Source of the DNA: Desulfobacterales bacterium HSG2
GTDB lineage: Bacteria > Desulfobacterota > Desulfobacteria > Desulfobacterales > 4be13
DNA length: 48,122 bases
Assembly (NCBI GenBank): GCA_030378035.1
Contig: JAUCGI010000018.1
Coordinates: 1 to 48,122 of the forward strand
Direction of reading: 5' to 3'
Below, piece after piece: positions 16,048 through 25,529 of this stretch (the first letter of the stretch is position 1; each line of letters begins with the position of its first letter). Below the pieces are notes generated by a model. That model did not search any database, was not told where the DNA came from, and saw nothing but the letters and a program-made list of their open reading frames with translations. The translations under genes were made by a program, and so were the position numbers.

Positions 16048-19000
16048 ATGAAAGTCCTTATCGTAGAAGACAATTCAATTGACACGCTTTTATTTGCGAC
16101 GGTGGTTCGTGAACGCGGGCATGAGGTCATGGCCTGTATCAGTGCGGAGTCCGCGTTAGAATCGTGTCAGAAAATATTTTATCCGTTAATTATTGCGGAT
16201 ATCGGTCTGCCGGGTATGGATGGCCTGGAATTTTGCCGCCGCGTCCGCGCACTGCCCCGGGGAAAATACTGCTTCATTCTGGTGATTACAGGTTCCCCCG
16301 ATCCTGAAAATATAAAAAAATCCCTTGACGCCGGCGCGGACGATTATTTGACAAAACCGGCCGATACAAGGCTTTTGGAAATTCGATTGGAAATTGCGGA
16401 ACGACTGGCCCGAGACCGGACAAAACAAAAAGTTTCAGAAGAAAATCTGCGGAAAAGCGAGGCTGCTGCATTGCCGATCATGAATTCTTCCAGTGATTTG
16501 GCTGTGGTGCTCGATACGGACGGCACCATTCTTACGGCAAACACGGCCTTAACTCAGAAGTTCGGTAAAGAGATGAATGAAGTCGGAGGGCTGCATATCA
16601 GCGACCTTTTCCCGCCTGACACAGCAAAATTCAGAAACAAGTTTGTTCAGAAAATCGTTCAAACCGGAAAGCCTTTGCGCTTTGAAGACAAAGACAACGG
16701 CGATTATTGGGACAATTCATACAATCCTGTTTTCGATGAATCAGGGAATGTGTCAGCAGTTTCAGCGTTTGCTTACAATATCACCAAATATAAAGAGACC
16801 CGGGAAAAACTCCGGAGATCGGAAGCGGCCCTGCGGGAAAGTGGAAAATATTTTAGCGCCATCTTCAAACAGAATCCTATCGGCATAATCATCGGGGATA
16901 TGAATCGGAATATCCTGGACTGTAACCCTGCAATTCAGGAGATGCTGGGGTATCGCAGGGAAGAGCTGATCGGAAAAAATGTCAGAGATATCAGTCATCC
17001 AGATGACGATAAAAAAAACCTGGGGCATTATAAAAAGATGGACGGGAGATGTGATACCTTTCAGATGGAGAAACGATATTTTCGTAAAGACGGGAGCATT
17101 ATCTGGACCCGTCTCACCGTGTCCAACATCATTTCGGAGACCGATGGTGAACCGGAATTTCTTCTCGGAATGATACAGGATATCTCGTTGCGTAAGGAAA
17201 TGGAAAAGACCCTTACTGAGACAGAGGCCCGGGTACAATATCTGCTCGCTTCCGTACCGGTAGTCATCTATACATGCAAGCCTTATGGAGATTACCCGGC
17301 CACCTTTATGACGGAAAGCGTCAGAAAACAGCTCGGATACGAGCCGCATGAATTCATTGACAATTCAAGCTTCTGGGCCGATCATATCCATCCGGAGGAT
17401 GCGCCTCGCGTATTCTCGGGATTAGCGCAACTCCCTGAAAAAGGACATCATTTCTATGAATATCGTTTTCAGCATAAAAACGGCACATATCGATGGATGC
17501 GGGATGAACTGAGACTGATGACCGACACCCAAGGGAACCCCTCGGAAATCATCGGCTATTGGACAGACATCGACGACCGTAAGCATACAGAGGAGGCCCT
17601 GCGGGAAAACGAAGCCCGCTATCGGGCCATTGTTGAGGATCAGACGGAACTGATCTGCCGATATCTTTCCGATGGAACGCTGACCTTTGTCAATGAGGCG
17701 TATTGCCGCTATTTTGAAAAGCGGTCTGAAGAACTGATCGGAAAACCGTTTCTTCCCCTGATTCCAAAGGAAGATCATAAAATTATAGAGGAGATGATCG
17801 GATCACTGACTCCTGAAAATCCTGTTGTCACGATAAAACACCGCGTCATTATGCCCGATAGCAGAATTCGCTGGCTTCAGTGGACCAATCGGGCAATTTT
17901 GAAGGATCAGTCCCGAATCGTTGAATATCAGGCGGTGGGAAGAGATATTTCCGAACTGAGACAGACCCAGAACGAAGTACAGGAAGCAAAAAATGCCGCC
18001 GAATCTGCAAATCAGGCGAAAAGCGAATTCCTTGCCAACATGAGCCACGAATTCCGCACACCCCTCAACGGCATTTTGGGATATACTCAGTTTCTCAGAC
18101 GGGACAATACCCTTACGGATAAACAGTTGAAAGCCATTGATATCATCCACCGTAGCGGCGAGCATTTGCTGATGCTGATCACTGATATTCTGGATCTCTC
18201 CAAAATCGAGGCGCGGCAGATGGAACTGATGAAAACAGAACTTCATCTGCACGAGTTTCTCAGTAATATTGTACAAATTACACAAGTCCGAGCCATGGAG
18301 AAAGGAATATCGCTTATCTACAAACCAGCCTCTGATTTGCCCAAAGGCGTTTTTGCCGATGAGAAACGCCTGCGCCAGGTTCTGCTGAACCTGCTCAGTA
18401 ACGCGGTCAAGTTTACCGAAAAAGGCAGGGTTGTTTTCAGTGTCAGTCGTCCGTTGTCAGTCGTCCGTAGTCAGTCGTCCGTGGCAGAGAACAACGGACC
18501 ACAGACCACGGACCACGGACCACGGACCACGGACAACAGACAACGGACCACGGACAACAGACAACAGACAAACCAAATCCGTTTTCAGGTGGAAGATACC
18601 GGTATCGGCATTCCGAAAGAAAAATTAAAAGAGATATTCCTGCCGTTTCGTCAGGCGGGCAATACGCAGACCCATAATGAAGGAAGCGGTCTGGGCCTGT
18701 CTATCAGCCGGAAACTCGTCCGCATGATGGGCAGCGTGCTGTATGTGAAAAGCACGGTGGGGCAGGGCAGCGTCTTCCGGTTTGATGCGGACCTGCCCGA
18801 AGTCAAATGGGACACAGAGACGATCAAGGTTGAAAAGCGGCATATTGTCGGATATAAAGGGGACAGACGAAAAATTCTGATTGCAGAAGATCTCGATCAG
18901 AGCCGTATGATTCTGAAGGATATTCTCTTATCTTCAGGCTTTGAAGTCATTGAAGCCGTTAACGGTAAAGACGCGGTGAACAAGGCTTTGGAATTCAGAC

Positions 19001-19479
19001 CCGACCTGATTTTAATGGATCTGATGATGCCCGAATCAGACGGGTTTGAAGCGACCATGACCATACGGGAAATACCTGAATTGAAAGATGTGCCTGTGAT
19101 TGCCGTTTCCGCGACCGTATTCAGACAGACACGGGAGGCAAGCCTGGCAGCCGGTTGTGACGATTATATTGCCAAACCTGTTGATCTGGAAGAACTGATG
19201 GGATTACTCAAAAGTCTTATGAATTTGGAATGGATTTACGAATCCCAAAATGATACACCAAAGGTGCCGGCGGATGTCCCCGTCATTCCGCCGCCGAAAG
19301 AATCGCTTGACGAGATTTTCAGACTCGCGATGTGCGGAGATGTGACGGGCGTTCAGGAACGGATGAAAGAACTTGATGCGTCAGACCCCGAACTGATACC
19401 GTTCGGAGAAAAAATTCGTCAGTTTGCAAAAGAACTTCTGATAGACGAAATTCAGGATTTCATCGAGCAATTTATGTAA
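16048..19479 (+). CDS. Hybrid sensor histidine kinase: REC-PAS4-HisKA-HATPase-REC
   Basis: 1143 residues, no membrane segment. A receiver (about 1-120; Asp in IIADIGLPGMDG, Lys in LTKP) is followed by four PAS domains (about 140-255, 268-385, 390-510, 520-640), a HisKA domain with the phospho-His at 667 in MSHEFRTPLN, an HATPase domain (about 775-935; N box LLNLLSNAVKF, G1 VEDTGIGIP, G2 GSGLGLSIS), a second receiver (about 950-1065; LILMDLMMP, AKP) and a C-terminal helical tail. Between N box and G1 about 43 residues (798-841) are encoded by a tandem repeat; the related kinase downstream has only a short loop there. The receiver at both ends suggests a relay node. First of three consecutive sensor kinases. 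Confidence 0.93.
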   Translation: MKVLIVEDNSIDTLLFATVVRERGHEVMACISAESALESCQKIFYPLIIADIGLPGMDGLEFCRRVRALPRGKYCFILVITGSPDPENIKKSLDAGADDYLTKPADTRLLEIRLEIAERLARDRTKQKVSEENLRKSEAAALPIMNSSSDLAVVLDTDGTILTANTALTQKFGKEMNEVGGLHISDLFPPDTAKFRNKFVQKIVQTGKPLRFEDKDNGDYWDNSYNPVFDESGNVSAVSAFAYNITKYKETREKLRRSEAALRESGKYFSAIFKQNPIGIIIGDMNRNILDCNPAIQEMLGYRREELIGKNVRDISHPDDDKKNLGHYKKMDGRCDTFQMEKRYFRKDGSIIWTRLTVSNIISETDGEPEFLLGMIQDISLRKEMEKTLTETEARVQYLLASVPVVIYTCKPYGDYPATFMTESVRKQLGYEPHEFIDNSSFWADHIHPEDAPRVFSGLAQLPEKGHHFYEYRFQHKNGTYRWMRDELRLMTDTQGNPSEIIGYWTDIDDRKHTEEALRENEARYRAIVEDQTELICRYLSDGTLTFVNEAYCRYFEKRSEELIGKPFLPLIPKEDHKIIEEMIGSLTPENPVVTIKHRVIMPDSRIRWLQWTNRAILKDQSRIVEYQAVGRDISELRQTQNEVQEAKNAAESANQAKSEFLANMSHEFRTPLNGILGYTQFLRRDNTLTDKQLKAIDIIHRSGEHLLMLITDILDLSKIEARQMELMKTELHLHEFLSNIVQITQVRAMEKGISLIYKPASDLPKGVFADEKRLRQVLLNLLSNAVKFTEKGRVVFSVSRPLSVVRSQSSVAENNGPQTTDHGPRTTDNRQRTTDNRQQTNQIRFQVEDTGIGIPKEKLKEIFLPFRQAGNTQTHNEGSGLGLSISRKLVRMMGSVLYVKSTVGQGSVFRFDADLPEVKWDTETIKVEKRHIVGYKGDRRKILIAEDLDQSRMILKDILLSSGFEVIEAVNGKDAVNKALEFRPDLILMDLMMPESDGFEATMTIREIPELKDVPVIAVSATVFRQTREASLAAGCDDYIAKPVDLEELMGLLKSLMNLEWIYESQNDTPKVPADVPVIPPPKESLDEIFRLAMCGDVTGVQERMKELDASDPELIPFGEKIRQFAKELLIDEIQDFIEQFM
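18441..18572 (+). repeat. Tandem repeat inserted in frame in the kinase ATPase domain
   Basis: CAGTCGTCCGT-type units followed by the near complement CGGACCA/CGGACAACA, head to head as in the intergenic arrays. It codes low-complexity Thr/Asp/Arg/Gln sequence (GPRTTDNRQRTTDNRQ) and leaves the frame open. Confidence 0.88.
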
Positions 19480-19480
19480 T

Positions 19481-19629
19481 TTTTGGTGTTTTGGTGTTTG
19501 TTGTTTAGTGTTTGGTGTTTAGTGTTTTGTGTTTCGCACAGACTCGGAGACCAAACACCAAACACCAAACACCAAACACCAAACACCAAACACTAAACAA
19601 CAAAACACAAAACAACCAAACACAAAACC
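19481..19629. repeat. Head-to-head heptamer array (TTTGGTG / CACCAAA)
   Basis: About 60 bp of GTTTGGT/GTTTAGT units, a 20-bp centre, then about 70 bp of the complement (ACACCAA), ending just before the ATG of the next kinase. It fills the whole space between the two sensor kinase genes, and no Shine-Dalgarno sequence remains for the downstream gene. Confidence 0.9.
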
Positions 19630-21870
19630 ATGAAATATAGTACGGTTACATTCGGGGTTCTGATTCTGTTCGGGTTGCACCTTGCCAACCTTTACAGTTT
19701 TCTTCTTTTTCACAGCTTTGCTGAACTGTTCAGCATTGTCGTGGCCTGTGCAATCTTCATGATCGCATGGAATACTCGCGGGTTTATGGACAACAATTAT
19801 CTCCGCTTTCTGGCTGTCGCGTATCTGTTCGTCGCCGGCATAGATCTTCTTCATACGCTGGCTTACAAAGGTATGGGAATATTCTCGGGCTACAACGAGG
19901 CCGACTTGTCCACTCAGTTATGGATTTGTGCAAGGTATATGGAGAGCATATCCCTTTTCATCGCCCTTTTTTTCACGGATCGGAATATAAAGATCAAAGC
20001 TCTGTTTTACAGTTGCACCGGAACTGCCGCTCTTCTGCTGCTCTCCGTATTTCACTGGCATATTTTCCCGAATTGTTTTATTGAAGGAGAGGGGCTGACC
20101 CTGTTCAAGAAAGTCAGCGAATATGTCATTTGTCTGATTCTCGGAGGAACCATTGCGCTTATGTTCCGAAAACGCGGGGAATTCGACGCTGTCGTGTTCA
20201 AGCTGATGGTCGCATCCGTCTCTTTTACCATCGTCTCGGAACTGACTTTCACATTATACCTAAGCGTTTATGACATTTTCAATCTGATCGGTCACTATTT
20301 CAAACTCATCTCCTTTTATCTGATCTACAAAGCAATTATTGTGACCGGTCTGGTGCGGCCATACAGCCTTCTGTTCAGAAAACTGAAGCAGAGCGAAGAA
20401 TCGCTCCGGGAGAGTGAAAGCAAACTTCACAAGGCAAAAGAGGCGGCCGAGGCTGCAAACCGGGCAAAGACCGAATTTCTGTCCAACATGGGCCATGAAT
20501 TCCGCACGCCGCTCAACATCATTATGGGATATACCCAGATGTTCAAACGGGATAAAAATCTGTCAGAGGGTCACAGATACGCTGTCAGTTCCATCCACCG
20601 CAGCAGCGAGCATTTGCTGACAATGATCAATGATGTTCTGGATTTTTCCGGAATTGAGGCCGGAAAGCTGGAATTGGAACCGAGAGATTTTCACCTGCCC
20701 GGTTTTCTTAAAAATATTAAAGAGATTACAGAGACCTGGGCCTGGGAAAAAGGGATTGTTTTCGACTGCGAATTTGCTCCTGATCTGCCAACGGGTCTGC
20801 ATGGCGATACCAGACGGCTCCGTCAGATACTGTTAAATCTGCTCGGCAACGCGGTCAAGTTCAGCAACAGAGACAGCATTGTTTTCAGGGTGTACCCGGA
20901 ATCTCCTCCTGATATCGGAACACGAAGAATCAGTTTTGAAGTGGAAGATATGGGGATCGGCATCCCGAACAATAACATGGGAGATATCTTCCTGCCGTTT
21001 TGCCAGTTAAACAAAGTGCAAACCGAAGGAACCGGCTTGGGCCTGACCATCTCTCATCGGCTACTCTCTCTGATGGGAAGTGAATTATATGTGAAGAGCG
21101 CGACAGGCATGGGCAGCACTTTCTGCTTCTGTGCTGATCTGCCCGAAGTTTCATGCGCTCCTGCCGTTGGTAAAGCAAAAGAACTGAAAGACGCCGTCGG
21201 TTTCAAAGGGGATAAGCCCAGGATTTTAATCGCAGACAGTCTTGAGAGGAACCGAACGGTATTAAAAGATATGATTTTGCCCCTGGGCTTTGAGATCATC
21301 GAAGCCTCTGACGGACGCGATGCGTTGGATAAGACAATAAAATTCTGTCCGGATCTGATTCTGCTGGAACTGCTGATGCCGCTGATGAACGGTTTCGAAG
21401 TGATAAAAGAAATCCGAAAAACGCCCAGGCTCGAGAATTTGCCAATCATTGCGATTTCAAAAGAAATATCCATCCGGACAAAGGATGCGGGTCTGATGAT
21501 CGGCTGTGATGATTTTTTCTCCATGCCCCTTCATAAAGAGGTGCTTTTGGAACGATTGCAGTCCTATCTGAAATTAGAGTGGATTTACGAAGATGAAAGT
21601 GAAAATCAGGAGACCGATATACAGCCAGAAGAAGAAGAAGAGGAAGAAATAATCATCCCGCCGGAAAAGGAAGAGCTTGATCTGCTTTTAAATATGGCCA
21701 TGAAAGGCGATATCTTCGGTATTCAGGAGCAGACAGAGGCGATCAGAGCATCCGATCCCGAGATGATACCATTCGAAGAAAAAATTTCCGGACTTGCGAA
21801 AGAGTTTCTGATCGACGAAATTCAGGAATTTATCGAACAATTTTATGTGAAGGAGGAAGAGAATGTCTAA
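19630..21870 (+). CDS. MASE3-type membrane hybrid histidine kinase with degenerate receiver
   Basis: 746 residues. The N-terminal 240 residues contain about seven membrane helices with the HTLAYKGMGIFSGY and WICARYMES segments typical of MASE3 sensor domains. A coiled linker leads to HisKA (phospho-His289 in MGHEFRTPLN), then HATPase (LLNLLGNAVKF; EDMGIGIP; GTGLGLTIS). The C-terminal receiver (about 530-645) is degenerate: the phospho-acceptor position is Glu580 (LILLELLMP) and the conserved Lys is Met632 (FFSMPLH). A very acidic linker and a helical tail like that of the upstream kinase end the protein. It overlaps the next gene by 8 bases. Kinase activity seems intact; the receiver probably cannot accept phosphate. 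Confidence 0.92.
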   Translation: MKYSTVTFGVLILFGLHLANLYSFLLFHSFAELFSIVVACAIFMIAWNTRGFMDNNYLRFLAVAYLFVAGIDLLHTLAYKGMGIFSGYNEADLSTQLWICARYMESISLFIALFFTDRNIKIKALFYSCTGTAALLLLSVFHWHIFPNCFIEGEGLTLFKKVSEYVICLILGGTIALMFRKRGEFDAVVFKLMVASVSFTIVSELTFTLYLSVYDIFNLIGHYFKLISFYLIYKAIIVTGLVRPYSLLFRKLKQSEESLRESESKLHKAKEAAEAANRAKTEFLSNMGHEFRTPLNIIMGYTQMFKRDKNLSEGHRYAVSSIHRSSEHLLTMINDVLDFSGIEAGKLELEPRDFHLPGFLKNIKEITETWAWEKGIVFDCEFAPDLPTGLHGDTRRLRQILLNLLGNAVKFSNRDSIVFRVYPESPPDIGTRRISFEVEDMGIGIPNNNMGDIFLPFCQLNKVQTEGTGLGLTISHRLLSLMGSELYVKSATGMGSTFCFCADLPEVSCAPAVGKAKELKDAVGFKGDKPRILIADSLERNRTVLKDMILPLGFEIIEASDGRDALDKTIKFCPDLILLELLMPLMNGFEVIKEIRKTPRLENLPIIAISKEISIRTKDAGLMIGCDDFFSMPLHKEVLLERLQSYLKLEWIYEDESENQETDIQPEEEEEEEIIIPPEKEELDLLLNMAMKGDIFGIQEQTEAIRASDPEMIPFEEKISGLAKEFLIDEIQEFIEQFYVKEEENV

Positions 21871-23455
21871 TGAAAAACCGAACAAAGGAACGATTCTGCT
21901 GGTTGATGATAACCTGTCGAATTTGCAGGTTCTTATTGATTACTTAAATAAATCGGGCTATAAAACACTGGTTGCGCGAAGCGGCGACCGGGCGATTCGG
22001 CAACTTAAGTTTGTCCGGCCTGATCTTATCCTTTTGGATATAATCATGCCCGGAATTGACGGCTATGAGACATGCCGTCAGTTGAAGGAAGACAAGAACA
22101 CGAAGGATATTCCGGTTATTTTTATTACGGCGCTCGTTGAAACTTATGACAAGGTCAGAGGATTCAAAGTGGGCGCGGTCGATTTCATTACCAAGCCGTT
22201 TCAGCATGAAGAGGTTTTGGCCCGTGTCACAACGCACCTGACCATCCAGCGTCAGAAGAAACAACTCTCCGAACTGAACGCCATGAAGGATAAGTTCTTT
22301 TCAATCATTGCCCACGACCTGAGGAATGCCTTTGGCGGAATCCTCAGCATCTCCAGAATAATGGCCGAATCATTAAATATTTACGAGAAAGAGGAACTGG
22401 AATTATTTTCACAAAGCATATATGAAACCGCGCAAAAGACGTTTAATCTGCTGGAAAATCTGCTGAACTGGGCCAGAATTCAGAGAGGAACCATGGAATT
22501 CCGACCGAACATCATTGATCTCCACAAACCTGTTTCGGAGAATATCAGCCTTTTCAAAGAGAACGCGAGTCAGAAAAAGATTAACCTGTCTCATTCGATA
22601 GAACCGAAAACATACATCTGTGCCGATCCGAACATGACAGACGCCATTTTCCGCAATCTCATTTCCAATGCCATAAAATTTACTTATGAGGGCGGAGAAG
22701 TCCGGATAACCGCGGAAAACGACGGGGAGAATGTGAAAATCTCTGTCTCTGACACAGGCGAGGGTATCAGCGAAAAGGATATTCAGAAACTGTTCAGAAT
22801 TGACGAATCGTACAAAAGACCGGGAACCGCTGGTGAAGAGGGGACAGGCCTGGGGCTGATGCTGTGCAAAGAATTTGTGGAAAAGAATAACGGAGAAATC
22901 CGGGTTGAAAGCGAACTCGGAAAAGGGACAACATTCTCCTTCAGTCTGCCGAAAAGGGAGAGGGATCATACCAGGGAAGGAATTCCTGATATCCCGGCAG
23001 GCACATCGGTATTATCTTCTGAATCCGCCCCTGAAGATTCTTTCCTTTCCGGAGAGACAAAATCCGGGATCCGCATACTTATTGTTGAAGATGAACCGCT
23101 CAACCGGCAAATGCTTTTTCTGATTCTGAGGAATCTGGGTTTTCAGGCCGATACCGCCAGCAACGGCAGGGAGGCAATCAGATCGCTTGAATCGAAACCT
23201 TATGATATTGTCCTGATGGATATTGAAATGCCTAAAATGAACGGGGTTGAAGCGACAAGGATCATCCGGGACACCCGGTCCGACGTACTGAATCACCATA
23301 TTCCGGTCATTGCCATGTCCGCTCACACGGCGGAGGAAGATCAGAAACATTTTATCGAGGCAGGAATGAATGGGTACATCTCCAAACCGATTGAATCCCA
23401 AACAATTTTGGAGATTGTGAAAAAATATGCGAACAACTCCGGAGTGCAAAAATAA
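21863..23455 (+). CDS. Hybrid histidine kinase: REC-HisKA-HATPase-REC
   Basis: 530 residues, soluble. Receiver 1 (about 8-125) has VDDN, LILLDIIMPG and ITKPF, all active-site residues. HisKA carries His151 in IIAHDLRNAF; HATPase has NLISNAIKF, VSDTGEGIS and GTGLGLMLC. Receiver 2 (about 395-515) has VEDEPLNR, IVLMDIEMPKMNG and ISKP, again complete. It starts 8 bases before the end of the membrane kinase gene, with AGGAGG upstream, so the two are made together; the MASE3 kinase could pass phosphate to its N-terminal receiver. The last codons (NNSGVQK) read through the GGAGTGCAAAA motif seen in the palindromic repeats. Confidence 0.93.
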   Translation: MSNEKPNKGTILLVDDNLSNLQVLIDYLNKSGYKTLVARSGDRAIRQLKFVRPDLILLDIIMPGIDGYETCRQLKEDKNTKDIPVIFITALVETYDKVRGFKVGAVDFITKPFQHEEVLARVTTHLTIQRQKKQLSELNAMKDKFFSIIAHDLRNAFGGILSISRIMAESLNIYEKEELELFSQSIYETAQKTFNLLENLLNWARIQRGTMEFRPNIIDLHKPVSENISLFKENASQKKINLSHSIEPKTYICADPNMTDAIFRNLISNAIKFTYEGGEVRITAENDGENVKISVSDTGEGISEKDIQKLFRIDESYKRPGTAGEEGTGLGLMLCKEFVEKNNGEIRVESELGKGTTFSFSLPKRERDHTREGIPDIPAGTSVLSSESAPEDSFLSGETKSGIRILIVEDEPLNRQMLFLILRNLGFQADTASNGREAIRSLESKPYDIVLMDIEMPKMNGVEATRIIRDTRSDVLNHHIPVIAMSAHTAEEDQKHFIEAGMNGYISKPIESQTILEIVKKYANNSGVQK

Positions 23456-23457
23456 AA

Positions 23458-23600
23458 GTTCGTAGTTCCGCCTTTAGGCGGTGCCGCACCGCACCGCCTA
23501 AAGGCGGAACTACGAACTTGAAAGTGCAAAAATGAAAGTTCGTAGTTCCGCCTTTAGGCGGTGCCGCACCGCACCGCCTAAAGGCGGAACTACGAACTTG
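23458..23600. repeat. Tandem pair of perfect palindromes (GTTCGTAGTTCCGCC type)
   Basis: Two near-identical hairpins, about 23459-23518 and 23537-23597, each GTTCGTAGTTCCGCCTTTAG joined by a GC-rich loop to its complement and separated by 20 bp. They lie between convergent genes and could terminate both. A single arm of the same family is at 31045-31075. Confidence 0.9.
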
Positions 23601-23607
23601 AAAGACC

Positions 23608-25476
23608 TCATCCGCCCTGCATATTCAGAACATAGCCCAACTTCCGCAGCGCCGTCCTGAACGGTTTCTCCTTTTCTTTTGGAACGACCAGATAATTCTC
23701 TCCTGCCCGGATGCAGAGTTTTTTCAGGCTGGTATCATTGGCGATCAGTCGGGCGAGAGATTTGCCTGTGCATTTCACAAGGCGGGCTTCTCCCATATCC
23801 TGCACTCTGCCGACGCGGTCCGAGGCGTCATCGAGGAAAACCTGCACGGGCTGGGGCAGCTTGCCCGGGTTGCGGTCTCTGAGAAAGTCAGCGATCGTTG
23901 TCAGTTCCACCCCTTCTTCCACCGCCTGAAGGAGTTTCGGAAGACTCATCCGCCAGACCCTTTCCGAAGTTCGTTCGCAGAAACGATCCAAAAAGAGTTC
24001 ATCGGACACAGTTCCCCGGGATGCCGTGGACGTGATCTCCAGATTAGGCAGGATTCGCAGGGAAGGCTCATCATGGAACACAGGAGTATATGCCTCTTTC
24101 TGGCCGAGAATCCAAGCGCCCAGGGAATTGAGCCGCAGTGCGCGGAGGCCGTCATACCGGCTCAGGCAGTAATAGTCATCCGCTCCCCAGAGAGACTCAT
24201 GATCCGTCACGGCACCCCACGGCTGAACAAGGGCGACATCTATCAGGCCGAGAGTCGCAGCATATTCGAGCAGAAAAGCCCGGGCAAAGCGTCCGTTGAT
24301 ATGCTCCCATGTGACATGATCATATCCGAGGCTTCCGTGATTCGCATCTCCGATATACAGACTCCAGTCATCCCGAACAATGTTGAACCGGTGTCCCTTG
24401 GCGATCAGAAAATTGAAGAAATCCGCGATTTTTATCCACTCGCCCTCATTCAGTTCAGAGAGCGCGTCGGCAATCTTCTCACGACCGTTTTCAGCGGCAA
24501 ACAGGGGGCGTCTCCTCGATTTCTGTCCTTTGATCATATCAATCCTGCTCATTTCATGGAGGATTTTGGTTTTGATCCATCGTTCCCACAACTTTGCAAG
24601 AATATCGTGCGCGGGTTTCTGCATGGCCGTCCGTCCGGTGCGGCTGAGTTCCAGTTTGGTCCCGCTGATCTTTGCCAGATTGGCCGCCTGCAAAAGCATC
24701 ACCCAGGCAAAGGGCCGAATACCTGCGTCTCCCATCTGGACGTCATATTTATCAGGCGCTTCCAGGTCTTCGGGATAAAAATCTCCGTTGGAAAGGATTT
24801 TCCATAAGGCTTTTATACAGGATTTCGTCGGCTTTCCGGTTTTGGCGCTCACACTCACCTTTCCCATATCGACCAGTTGCAAAAGGGCTGTCAGATCATT
24901 TATGGCGGCCTGCTCGGTCGAATGCCGGACCAGCGGAACGGTTTTATTCTCCCCGTAAAATCTGAGTTCGACGCTCTCAGGCAGTTGATCCACCGAAGGT
25001 GCTTCAACATCCGGAGGTTTCGGAACGAATGCTTTTAAATGTCTCTGCATGTCCTTTGGCATCATCTCGCCATTTAAAAAGAAAATAAGCAGCGGAAACG
25101 ACGCTTTCTTTTTGTCCATACCGTAATATCCGTAAGCATAACTTGAAAACGTGGTGGTGGGTACATCCCCATATTTCGCTTCAAAAAGGTCTCTGTCCAG
25201 ACGAGCATATTCATCATGGACCGCCTCCTGAACAGCCGACCGTTCCAGATCGCTCAGATGTTCATGATACAGATATTCCAGAACTTCGCCGTCTTTGAGA
25301 TAAGTCCCCATCCAATTGACGCGGTCAGCCTTCCGAGTGGGCGTTTTATCCGGTTTGATTCCCGCCTTCTTCAACAGGGTGTTAAGTTTTGAACAGATTT
25401 TTGCCAGTTCGTCGAGAGTGTATTGATCGAACATTTTGTATAACGACCCGAGTTGTTCATTTGTCTCTTTCATCAA
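23608..25476 (-). CDS. Helicase_C_3-like (XPB/Ssl2 N-terminal-like) winged-helix protein without helicase motor
   Basis: 622 residues, soluble. The C-terminal part contains LRILPNLEI followed by a WRMSLPKLLQAVEEGVELTT stretch and FLRDRNPGKLPQPVQVFL, the pattern of the Helicase_C_3 domain (PF13625), which in other proteins sits beside XPB-type helicases. No Walker A or DEAD motif is present, so this is a stand-alone accessory protein. The middle (about 200-450) has winged-helix-like helices. N-terminal helices begin DQYTLDELAKICSKL. Transcribed 53 bases after the acyl-CoA dehydrogenase gene. DNA binding is likely; function unknown. Stand-alone relatives are not well studied. Confidence 0.6.
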   Translation of the reverse strand: MMKETNEQLGSLYKMFDQYTLDELAKICSKLNTLLKKAGIKPDKTPTRKADRVNWMGTYLKDGEVLEYLYHEHLSDLERSAVQEAVHDEYARLDRDLFEAKYGDVPTTTFSSYAYGYYGMDKKKASFPLLIFFLNGEMMPKDMQRHLKAFVPKPPDVEAPSVDQLPESVELRFYGENKTVPLVRHSTEQAAINDLTALLQLVDMGKVSVSAKTGKPTKSCIKALWKILSNGDFYPEDLEAPDKYDVQMGDAGIRPFAWVMLLQAANLAKISGTKLELSRTGRTAMQKPAHDILAKLWERWIKTKILHEMSRIDMIKGQKSRRRPLFAAENGREKIADALSELNEGEWIKIADFFNFLIAKGHRFNIVRDDWSLYIGDANHGSLGYDHVTWEHINGRFARAFLLEYAATLGLIDVALVQPWGAVTDHESLWGADDYYCLSRYDGLRALRLNSLGAWILGQKEAYTPVFHDEPSLRILPNLEITSTASRGTVSDELFLDRFCERTSERVWRMSLPKLLQAVEEGVELTTIADFLRDRNPGKLPQPVQVFLDDASDRVGRVQDMGEARLVKCTGKSLARLIANDTSLKKLCIRAGENYLVVPKEKEKPFRTALRKLGYVLNMQGG

Positions 25477-25529
25477 GTCAGACTCCTTGTCTGTTGTCAG
25501 TTTTCGGAAACTGCATCACAAAACAGGTG

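Noticed and set aside
15002..16130. Long minus-strand open frames (142 and 330 codons) over the repeat field
   Set aside because: They are translations of the repeat modules (SFRAKMKKWDIF, LTRNPLMPSQIRNQQ recur); no ribosome binding site and no unique domain.
18433..18588. GTTTTCAG direct repeats at 18433-18440 and 18581-18588 as a target duplication of the intragenic array
   Set aside because: The two copies encode different, normally conserved residues (VFSV and RFQV) in different frames; chance similarity of beta-strand codons is as likely.
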